A DNA stretch of 5,775 nucleotides, taken from an uncultured Sphingobacteriia bacterium. GTDB taxonomy: Bacteria; Bacteroidota; Bacteroidia; Chitinophagales; Chitinophagaceae. The DNA lies in NCBI GenBank assembly GCA_945957225.1, contig CAMFKK010000178.1:1-5775 (forward strand). Direction: 5' to 3'. Shown here in pieces: positions 1-5,775 of the stretch. Position 1 is the stretch's first letter; every line of letters begins with the position of its first letter. Under the pieces are notes generated by a model. It was not told the origin of the DNA, did not search any database, and saw only the letters and a list, made by a program, of their open reading frames with translations. The position numbers and the translations under genes are program-made.

Positions 1-1159
1 AAGTAAACCAACCTGGGTTATTTGATAATAGTGTAGCATCCCATGGCCCCCTTCTAAATCTAACAACACCAGAATAGGGAAATGCTTTTACATAGCTAGT
101 AGGCAAAGCTTGTGAAGCAGGCAGTTCCTTCCATAGATTACTATCTTCTAGCAAATAAGAAAAAGATCCAGACAAAGATTGTATACGTGTATTTTCAATG
201 ATTCTACACATGGCTGCAAACTCTCCATCATTGTCTTTTAAAGCCATATAGCGAAGTGGATAATAGTAGTTCTCCATATTTCCAATCTGCCCCTTATCCT
301 GTCTATTGGATGCTTCAGTTACTACTTCACCATTTGGATGCAAATAGTAGCGCATCATTTTTAAATTTTTTCTTACGGCATCATATAACTCAGGTTTATT
401 CAAACCAATTGCCATGGTAATTAATACTCTATCTATAACACCTGAATAACCATAAGTACTTTTCTCGGTGTATTGGCCATCAGGGTCCAAGTCAATATGT
501 TCGGCCAACCACTGGTCAATTCTTTGTAAGTATTTTGGGTTGGGAAATAGTTCATTGAGTTTGGTCAATGCAGCAGAAACTACCCAACGATGATTGGGTG
601 TATGAATACCACCAACTATTAATGACTTTCCAGCATGCTTTAAAAATGTTTCCATCAAAGCCAATACAGGTTCAAATCCTGGGGTTCCAGAATTTTTAAG
701 AAAGGCATAGGATTGCGCCATTCTCTTCACCATAAATGCTGTATCTGGTGTAGAATGAAAATTGGTATCCACCAAATCAATGGTACCATCTTCATGCTGA
801 AATTTCAACAGGGCTTTTAAAGCCAGATGCAATTCCTTGAGTAATTCTTTGGATTGATAATAACTTGACTCAGGACAATATAGGGCTGCACAGGCTTCAT
901 TGATAAAATTACAGGTACTATGCGGATTGGGGATCTCTGTATCACTCATGTACCCACCAAAATATTTATGATTAGGATCAACCACTTTATTCTTTGCCAT
1001 TCCCTTAACCCCTTGGTCATTGATCTTAATTAATTCAATCAACCATCCTGGTTTAACCTTAGGTGCTAGATACTGATTTTGCTGATAGGCAGCAATTCCA
1101 GCTAATGGCATGAAACATGCCGCACTGGCACTCAATTTTACAAATCCCCTCCTATTCAT
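1..1159 (-). CDS. Twin-arginine-signal protein, probable alpha-toroid (heparinase/lyase-like), C-terminus beyond window
   Basis: The frame opens at the ATG at 1159-1157 and has no stop down to the left edge, so 386 codons are visible and the C-terminus is missing. The start MNRRGFVKL, followed by an Ala/Ser-rich hydrophobic stretch to about residue 25, matches a Tat export signal (RRxFxK). The body is largely helical with aromatic-rich repeats. It carries NPHSTCN at about 78-84, TPNHRW with Asn189-His190-Arg191, and YGYSGVIDR with Tyr236, Tyr238 and Arg244. From about residue 364 it turns strand-like, with RRGPWDAT near 369-376. Asn, His, Tyr and Arg after helical repeats recall toroid polysaccharide lyases of the heparinase II/III type, but that is inference; I cannot name the family. 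The gene starts 23 bases after the GH105 gene, so it is probably co-transcribed and acts on the same glycan. Upstream of the ATG there is only a weak A-rich stretch (AAGAAAA) and no good Shine-Dalgarno site. The reading frame is certain; the function is not. Confidence 0.85.
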   Translation of the reverse strand, partial: MNRRGFVKLSASAACFMPLAGIAAYQQNQYLAPKVKPGWLIELIKINDQGVKGMAKNKVVDPNHKYFGGYMSDTEIPNPHSTCNFINEACAALYCPESSYYQSKELLKELHLALKALLKFQHEDGTIDLVDTNFHSTPDTAFMVKRMAQSYAFLKNSGTPGFEPVLALMETFLKHAGKSLIVGGIHTPNHRWVVSAALTKLNELFPNPKYLQRIDQWLAEHIDLDPDGQYTEKSTYGYSGVIDRVLITMAIGLNKPELYDAVRKNLKMMRYYLHPNGEVVTEASNRQDKGQIGNMENYYYPLRYMALKDNDGEFAAMCRIIENTRIQSLSGSFSYLLEDSNLWKELPASQALPTSYVKAFPYSGVVRFRRGPWDATLLSNNPGWFT

Positions 1160-1182
1160 ATACGACAATTTTCTTGTTCAAA

Positions 1183-2331
1183 TTATTTTCGAGTCCCTTT
1201 CCACTGTTCGTAAGCTGTTCCAAATAAGATAAAAGAACCATAGCCAAAACCTGTTCCTTCTGTAATCTTTCTGGTTAAATAATAATTCTCGTCACCCACA
1301 CAGGTTCCACCTGAAACCTTTGTAGGAATTAGATACGCAGCCCCAGCGCTTTTTAAGCTCATGCTTCTCAAACCTTGATAAGATTTTTCAACCATTGGGC
1401 CGTATAGTTTCTTGTCCAGAATTTTCATTTTTAATCCCATGGTAATAGTATAGGCAAACATAGCAGTGCAAGAACTCTCTAAGAAATTGCGAGGTTCTTT
1501 AGGAAGCGTCACCAGTTGGTACCAATGACCTGATACAGCCTCTTGCAATGGAGCAATGGATTCAACATAATGAACAAATGCTTTTTGCATTGGCTTCCAA
1601 TATTTGGATGAACGAGGAACCGTATTCAATGCATCAGACAATGCCATACCCACCCATCCATTACCACGAGCCCAGATCTGACTGCTTTTGCGCGTGGTTT
1701 TATCAGGCCATCCCATAATGCTGCAACCATCGTTGTAGTCAATGGCATCATCATCATATCCATGTACCCATAAACCAGATACAGGATCTATCAATTTTTC
1801 ATCATGTGCATTAAACTGCTCTAGAAAATCTGCAATATATTTTTCGTCCTTGGTTAGCCGATACATTTCTAATAAAAACATATTAAGCATATACACGGTA
1901 TCGTCCCAAAGCTCAATGGTTTCTGCGCGGTGCGATACCCCACCATTTTTTGCCCTTGGAATTTTTAAATAATCCGCATAAATCTCTTGGGCTTTGTCAA
2001 GATATTTTTTATCTCCTGTTACACGGGCTAGAAATGCCATACCATGCGCTGATGCCACTGCATTAGGGTGTTTGCCATTGGCTACTGCATATGTAGCATC
2101 CATGGCTGTTTTAACATAATCTAAATAGACTTTTTTCTGAGCCTCTGTTTGTTTGGATTGATACAAATGAATCAAGGAATTTAAGAAAGTAGCTTGGCCC
2201 CAATCCCATTTATATTTCTCAGCAGGCATAAATTGCTCTCTTCCATGAAGATCAACTGAATCAACCCATGTTTGGGCTTTAACGGATAAGGTTAAAAGCA
2301 ATACAATTGCAAGCGGGGCAGCTTTTCTCAT
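1183..2331 (-). CDS. GH105 unsaturated rhamnogalacturonyl/glucuronyl hydrolase, secreted
   Basis: The product is a glycoside hydrolase of family 105 (YteR/RhiN type, six-hairpin fold). Such enzymes use a hydration mechanism to release the 4,5-unsaturated uronic acid left by a polysaccharide lyase. Numbering below is from the ATG at 2331. WDDTVYM at 142-148 carries the Asp pair containing the likely catalytic Asp. WVHGYD at 188-193 carries His190, which I place at the conserved substrate-contacting His. WARGNGW at 220-226 and ESSCTAMFAY at 285-294 are further family motifs. About 382 residues is the usual length for the family. A signal peptide is clear: MRKAAP, then a Leu-rich core, with a probable cleavage after VKA, so it should be periplasmic or exported. 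An in-frame TTG at 2340 would add three residues, but the ATG puts Met directly before the basic n-region, so I prefer it. Two operator-like palindromes lie upstream. Whether the substrate is unsaturated GalA-rhamnose or another uronyl sugar cannot be told. Confidence 0.93.
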   Translation of the reverse strand: MRKAAPLAIVLLLTLSVKAQTWVDSVDLHGREQFMPAEKYKWDWGQATFLNSLIHLYQSKQTEAQKKVYLDYVKTAMDATYAVANGKHPNAVASAHGMAFLARVTGDKKYLDKAQEIYADYLKIPRAKNGGVSHRAETIELWDDTVYMLNMFLLEMYRLTKDEKYIADFLEQFNAHDEKLIDPVSGLWVHGYDDDAIDYNDGCSIMGWPDKTTRKSSQIWARGNGWVGMALSDALNTVPRSSKYWKPMQKAFVHYVESIAPLQEAVSGHWYQLVTLPKEPRNFLESSCTAMFAYTITMGLKMKILDKKLYGPMVEKSYQGLRSMSLKSAGAAYLIPTKVSGGTCVGDENYYLTRKITEGTGFGYGSFILFGTAYEQWKGTRK

Positions 2332-2361
2332 GGCAGTCAATTCTAGGTTTGAAGGGTAAGT

Positions 2362-2373
2362 TAAAACGTTTTA
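2362..2373. promoter_or_regulatory. Second candidate LacI-family operator, 12-base perfect palindrome
   Basis: TAAAACGTTTTA is a perfect 12-base palindrome, again centred on CG. It shares the AAANCGNTTT core with the site at 2409-2422. The two centres are 48 bases apart and this one ends 30 bases before the GH105 ATG. That position suits a repressor site at or just after a transcription start. It is AT-rich, so chance is a little more likely than for the longer site. Confidence 0.4.
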
Positions 2374-2408
2374 GTATGAATTGAGACAAAGAGCTGAATG
2401 CTTTTTTG

Positions 2409-2422
2409 CGAAATCGATTTCG
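2409..2422. promoter_or_regulatory. Candidate LacI-family operator, 14-base perfect palindrome
   Basis: CGAAATCGATTTCG is its own reverse complement over all 14 bases. The half site CGAAATC with a central CG step resembles the LacI-family half site TGAAARC. It lies 77 bases upstream of the GH105 ATG. The palindrome is seen directly; the regulator is inferred, since no regulator gene is in the window. Confidence 0.5.
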
Positions 2423-2454
2423 ATTAACCAAGGAATCATAATTAGCGCTTAAAC

Positions 2455-4380
2455 TTAGTTTCTATATTGGCTCATCAATGGCTTACCTATCTCCTTTCCA
2501 TCAATATTGAACAAAAAGTCCGTAGGCAAAGCCACTGGGTGAAAATATTCCAATCGCTTTTTGATATTGAGATCTGCTTTTACACCCAAGACACCAGCAG
2601 TCGTTGTTACTTTTGCTTCTACTATTCCATTGTTATTACCTACTTGCACTGAAGCTGATAATACAGATTCACGGAATTTTTTAAAGTCGGCATCAGTCTT
2701 GATACCCTCTGCAGTCTTCCACCACATGGCAATCATGGCTTTCCCAGTACTAGGATGTTGCAGGGTTAATCGCAAAGCCTGATCATGAACCATCTGAAAT
2801 TTTTCTCTTGATGATTTGTAGGTAAACCCATCATTGTATAATCTTGGTTTAGCACTATCATCGGCATTGCTGATTAAATACCTAAAAGCGATGGCCACGT
2901 CTTCAAATTTGGCAAAGACAGTATTGCTTGCATCTAATGCTGTATTGGTACCAACAGCCGGAACCAATATTTTTTGATTACCCATCCATATCTCATCAAA
3001 ATAGTTTGGCAAAATAATGGTAGAATTCACATAGGGTTTGATACAGTTATGGTCTCGTTCTCCTGCCACCAACATCACAAACTCACCCCTATTCTGTGCC
3101 GATTGCATAAAGGGCATCAAGTGCCTAGTCTTACCCCATCCGCCGTTGGCAGGATAATTGGCGGGCATTAAATGTTTCATCTTGTCTCCCATGCCCGTAT
3201 TTGACCAGGTACCATAATGATCATCCCTTCCTTCCATGGAAAAAGCAATATTGGGCATTTCTGGTTTGGAAGGGCTAAACAAATACATGACAAATGGTTT
3301 GTCATCTGGACTATAATATTGGTTACTTGATGCAATAGATACTTTCTTACCCACATAATCAACCGCATAAGTATGAGCCAAACTATCCCAACGCTGTATG
3401 CTATACCTATTGGGTTTGTTCATCAATGCTTTTTGTTCTTTTGTTAATCCAATCTCTTGAAGTGTAGACAAACAAAGCTGATTGAAGAGCTGAATATTGT
3501 TATTCTTTCTTCCAATCAAGGGATTGAAATATTTTTCTTCTAATAAATCTCTTCCAAATACCCTGTTATAATCCCTGCTATGCGCTCCACCCAAATATCC
3601 ACCCATGGGGTTATAGTGCATACTCAAGTCATTTAAAAAGAACTGAATCACGTTTGTTGTTTTGGCCCTAATATCTTCGTCTTTTACAAAACGATACAAC
3701 AATAACAAAGACTCTAGATCAACCCCACAATAAGTAGGACTATCGTATTCTCTATTACCATAGCGAGACACATGCTTTAGCCATTGGTTAAAATATGTTC
3801 TACCCTCTTCAAGAATAGCTGGATCTTGATATACTTGTGCAAATGCTACAAAATTCCAAATCTTCATCAAATAGATATTGGTATAAGAAATCCTAACCTC
3901 TTGATTTCTGGCTCCCTTAATCCCTAAATTAAAAATTTCATCTAGTGTTTTTTTAGCACCTACACTTAATCTATCATTGAATAATAATTTGATGGGCATA
4001 CCATATTGCATACAAAATTCAATATTATTCCCGTCTCCAATATCATTGCCTGTTTCATGCCATCCCCAAAAAATATTCCCATAACTTCTACCAGCCTTTG
4101 GGTCATGAATCATCCTAGTTTGAACCAGTTTAAGCACCCATTCTATTTGTTCTGGTTTTAAAAAGTTGACATCAAGCGCATCCAAAACAAAAGTAAATAC
4201 GTCTCTTACAGCTATCTGTGGTGGCGTTTTCTGCAATGCTTCCCATTGTTGTTTTAAATTAGTCAATCGGGCTGCGGGATCAGACATGGCCGGAACTTTA
4301 AAATTGGGTTGTGCTGAAACTATGCCTACATTGACGCATAAAACCAAAACCCCAAAAGCTATATAAATTGACTTTTTCAT
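2455..4380 (-). CDS. Secreted protein of unknown family, helical toroid plus beta domain, candidate polysaccharide lyase
   Basis: I do not recognise a named family for this 641-residue protein. Residues 1-23 form a Sec signal peptide ending VSA before Gln24, so it should be periplasmic or exported. Residues about 35-340 are mostly helical and aromatic-rich, as in an (alpha/alpha) toroid. Residues about 345-640 are strand-rich, like a beta-sandwich. Blocks that look like active-site material are WGWHETGNDIGDGNN (105-119), NREYDSPTY (209-217), GGYLGGAHSRDY (260-271) and MEGRDDHYGTW (382-392). They hold several His, Tyr, Arg, Asn and acidic residues. The layout matches toroid/sandwich lyases of the PL8/PL12/PL15/PL21 kind, but a hydrolase or a non-catalytic role is possible. 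The ATG at 4380 is 4 bases after the GH27 stop, with AGGA close before it, so translation is probably coupled to that gene. Being next to a GH105 gene supports a role in uronate-glycan breakdown. Confidence 0.9.
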   Translation of the reverse strand: MKKSIYIAFGVLVLCVNVGIVSAQPNFKVPAMSDPAARLTNLKQQWEALQKTPPQIAVRDVFTFVLDALDVNFLKPEQIEWVLKLVQTRMIHDPKAGRSYGNIFWGWHETGNDIGDGNNIEFCMQYGMPIKLLFNDRLSVGAKKTLDEIFNLGIKGARNQEVRISYTNIYLMKIWNFVAFAQVYQDPAILEEGRTYFNQWLKHVSRYGNREYDSPTYCGVDLESLLLLYRFVKDEDIRAKTTNVIQFFLNDLSMHYNPMGGYLGGAHSRDYNRVFGRDLLEEKYFNPLIGRKNNNIQLFNQLCLSTLQEIGLTKEQKALMNKPNRYSIQRWDSLAHTYAVDYVGKKVSIASSNQYYSPDDKPFVMYLFSPSKPEMPNIAFSMEGRDDHYGTWSNTGMGDKMKHLMPANYPANGGWGKTRHLMPFMQSAQNRGEFVMLVAGERDHNCIKPYVNSTIILPNYFDEIWMGNQKILVPAVGTNTALDASNTVFAKFEDVAIAFRYLISNADDSAKPRLYNDGFTYKSSREKFQMVHDQALRLTLQHPSTGKAMIAMWWKTAEGIKTDADFKKFRESVLSASVQVGNNNGIVEAKVTTTAGVLGVKADLNIKKRLEYFHPVALPTDFLFNIDGKEIGKPLMSQYRN

Positions 4381-4384
4381 TATC

Positions 4385-5775
4385 CTATTTCTCTTTGATT
4401 AATCTATACATTTTCACACCATGATATGGAATATTGGTTGCAAGTTTTCCAGCAAAAATTCCTAGGTCTTTTTGACGCCATAAATCTCTAAATTTCCATT
4501 TCCCCTTTAAACCTAGGACTGCAAAATCAAACTGATAGTTGATGGGGGGCTCATTACCCATTCTAAAATAAGAAACAGGCGTAGTACCATAACCGGCAAT
4601 ATTGAATAATCCAACGGCATAGGAACCATCTTCCAATGGTTTTAACCAAACCTGTACCATGGAATCATTCTTCACCAATCTTCCTGCTTTTCCCAGGGGA
4701 TCTTGATTCACAGCAATTACCTCATCATTGGTCAAGAGATTCAAAGTAAATGCATCAAGTCTTTCAACCGGGCATCCAATTAACATAGGAGCTGCCAACA
4801 AACTAAAAATACTGATATGGCTATACTGTTCATCAGGAGTCAAGCGTGTAGGATGCAATACTGGTCCAATGGATACATCCCCTACAATCATCATGTCTGG
4901 ATCCATCCAATGTCCGTGTCCTGAATATGGTGCCCATTTATCCAATGAAAAACTGGTTGGAAACAAACTACTCCAACTGTCTTTGATATCTGGGCCTGTT
5001 CTATACATTTGAGACAATCTTACCCAATCAGTTACTTTTTCAAAAGGTGCATTATTGGATAAACTCAAAACCATATCCCTACCTGATAACTTTAAAGCAG
5101 TGGCCATTCTTTCAGTAGATGCTACATCAATACGCCAATCATATTTCAGAAAATCAAAACCCCATGCAGCCATTTGTCTGGCATCATTTTTTTCATATTG
5201 ATATTTACCTATTTTATGAAAACTCTGATTATTCTTCATAATCATTTCTCTGGTTTCACCACCTAAGGGCAAATCTGTTGATGCTCCAGGGTAACCAGCA
5301 TAACTTGAAATATAGGGAGTGGAATACAAACCTGCTTTCAAACCCATGGCATGAATTTGATCAACCATGCTTTTGATATCGGGAAATTTAGGATTGGGTT
5401 GCAATGCTGTATCAGGGCCAGTTCTAATACCCTGCCAACTATCATCAATGTTAACATAAGACCAACCATGGTCTCTCAAACCCTTGCTCACCATGGCATT
5501 GGCCGATGCCAATACTTTTTCTCTGTCCAAATGTTGTTCCCATGCATTCCATCCATTCCAACCCATGGGTGGCGTAAGTGCAATAGTATCCCCAACCCTG
5601 ATGATTAATTTTTGAGTAGCCGCACCAAATTTGTTTTTAGCGTGTAATACCACTGCATAATCGCCCCGCTCTTTTACAACACCACTAATAATTCCAGTTT
5701 CTTTTGAAAGAATTAATCCTTTTGGAAGATGATCAACACTAAATTGTATAGGCCTTTCTCCTGTGGCAGCAATAG
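4385..5775 (-). CDS. GH27 alpha-galactosidase-family enzyme with N-terminal He_PIG domain, 5' end beyond window
   Basis: The frame is open from the right edge to the TAG at 4385-4387, giving 462 visible residues. A GTG at 5653 lies inside a domain and is not the start. The first 60 or so visible residues, including LPKGLILSKETGIISG, form a putative-Ig (He_PIG) module leading into RVGDTIALTPPMGWNGWN. That junction is typical of bacterial GH27 proteins. The barrel shows NIDDSW (DNA about 5452-5435), the nucleophile motif LKYDWRID with Asp at 5140-5138, the probable acid/base Asp in RTGPDIKDSW at 4990-4988, and GHGHWMDPDM. A C-terminal beta-sandwich follows from about 4670 to the stop. Expected reaction: retaining removal of terminal alpha-galactose from a glycan, in the periplasm or outside the cell; the signal peptide is not visible. 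Both Asp of NIDDSW are kept, which argues against a beta-L-arabinopyranosidase. The sugar-pocket motif differs from classic galactosidases (SLSNNAPF, see findings). It is the first gene of a tight pair with the 641-residue protein. Confidence 0.93.
   Translation of the reverse strand, partial: IAATGERPIQFSVDHLPKGLILSKETGIISGVVKERGDYAVVLHAKNKFGAATQKLIIRVGDTIALTPPMGWNGWNAWEQHLDREKVLASANAMVSKGLRDHGWSYVNIDDSWQGIRTGPDTALQPNPKFPDIKSMVDQIHAMGLKAGLYSTPYISSYAGYPGASTDLPLGGETREMIMKNNQSFHKIGKYQYEKNDARQMAAWGFDFLKYDWRIDVASTERMATALKLSGRDMVLSLSNNAPFEKVTDWVRLSQMYRTGPDIKDSWSSLFPTSFSLDKWAPYSGHGHWMDPDMMIVGDVSIGPVLHPTRLTPDEQYSHISIFSLLAAPMLIGCPVERLDAFTLNLLTNDEVIAVNQDPLGKAGRLVKNDSMVQVWLKPLEDGSYAVGLFNIAGYGTTPVSYFRMGNEPPINYQFDFAVLGLKGKWKFRDLWRQKDLGIFAGKLATNIPYHGVKMYRLIKEK

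Larger units (their letters stand above)
2332..2454. other. Intergenic control region between the toroid protein and GH105 genes
   Basis: This is the only sizeable non-coding gap in the window; the other two gene junctions are 4 and 23 bases. It holds two perfect CG-centred palindromes (annotated separately) and probably an internal promoter for the GH105 gene. Read on the minus strand I find no clean Bacteroidota promoter (TTTG, about 19-21 bases, TAnnTTTG). The nearest partial matches are TAATTATG around 2437-2444 and GCTCTTTG around 2386-2393, neither with a convincing upstream TTTG box. No stem followed by a T-run on the minus strand is present, so the upstream transcript may read through. 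Confidence 0.5.

Noticed and set aside
2332..2340. TTG start adding three residues to the GH105 protein
   Set aside because: The ATG at 2331 gives a standard signal peptide with Met directly before Arg-Lys; nothing favours the TTG.
2401..2424. Intrinsic terminator formed by the 14-base palindrome and the adjacent T-run
   Set aside because: On the transcribed (minus) strand the stem is followed by an A-run, not a U-run, and the palindrome has no loop. An operator reading fits better.
4461..4517. Repeated CCTAGG at 4461-4466 and 4512-4517
   Set aside because: Both copies are in the GH27 coding sequence and encode Leu-Gly contexts (DLGI, VLGL); two short hexamers are expected by chance.
1742..5608. 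Open frames of 61-94 codons on the plus strand inside the GH105, 641-residue and GH27 genes, and a 63-codon minus-strand frame at 3177-3368
   Set aside because: They lie wholly inside well-supported genes, are low-complexity or Cys/Ser/His-rich antisense translations, and have no domain or start signal of their own.
5651..5653. GTG as the start of the GH27 gene
   Set aside because: The frame continues open upstream to the window edge and encodes a recognisable He_PIG domain, so this codon is an internal Val.
1..5775. tRNA/rRNA genes, CRISPR repeats, insertion-sequence ends or transposase fragments
   Set aside because: Coding genes fill nearly the whole window and I saw no repeat array, inverted terminal repeats or RNA-like structure outside them.

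Overview
The window is a stretch of a carbohydrate-degradation locus. All four genes lie on the minus strand, so transcription runs from the right edge to the left edge. The DNA is AT-rich. The genes start with little Shine-Dalgarno signal and three of the four visible or implied products are exported enzymes of polysaccharide breakdown. This combination suggests Bacteroidota, possibly a Chitinophagaceae- or Sphingobacteriales-like soil or water bacterium; the lineage below phylum level is a guess.

Layout in transcription order: (1) 5775 to 4385, a GH27 (alpha-galactosidase family) enzyme with a putative-Ig (He_PIG) domain in front of the catalytic barrel. Its N-terminus lies beyond the window and the frame is open to the edge. 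(2) 4380 to 2455, only 4 bases later, a 641-residue secreted protein of no family I can name. It has a helical N-terminal half and a strand-rich C-terminal half, a layout typical of toroid/beta-sandwich polysaccharide lyases. (3) 2454 to 2332, a gap of about 120 bases with two perfect CG-centred palindromes 48 bases apart that look like LacI-family operators. (4) 2331 to 1183, a GH105 unsaturated uronyl hydrolase with a Sec signal peptide. (5) 1159 to the left edge, the first 386 residues of a twin-arginine-signal protein, again probably a helical toroid running into a beta domain.

How they may work together: GH105 enzymes remove the 4,5-unsaturated uronic acid that a polysaccharide lyase leaves at a non-reducing end. 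No named lyase family is recognisable here, so the two unassigned toroid-like proteins are the natural candidates for that step, or for another step on the same glycan. The GH27 enzyme would remove alpha-galactosyl (or related) side groups. A uronate-containing, galactose-decorated glycan such as a rhamnogalacturonan, plant gum or bacterial exopolysaccharide would fit; the exact substrate cannot be read from the sequence. No transporter (SusC/SusD), regulator gene, RNA gene, CRISPR or mobile element is seen in the window. The locus clearly continues past both edges.
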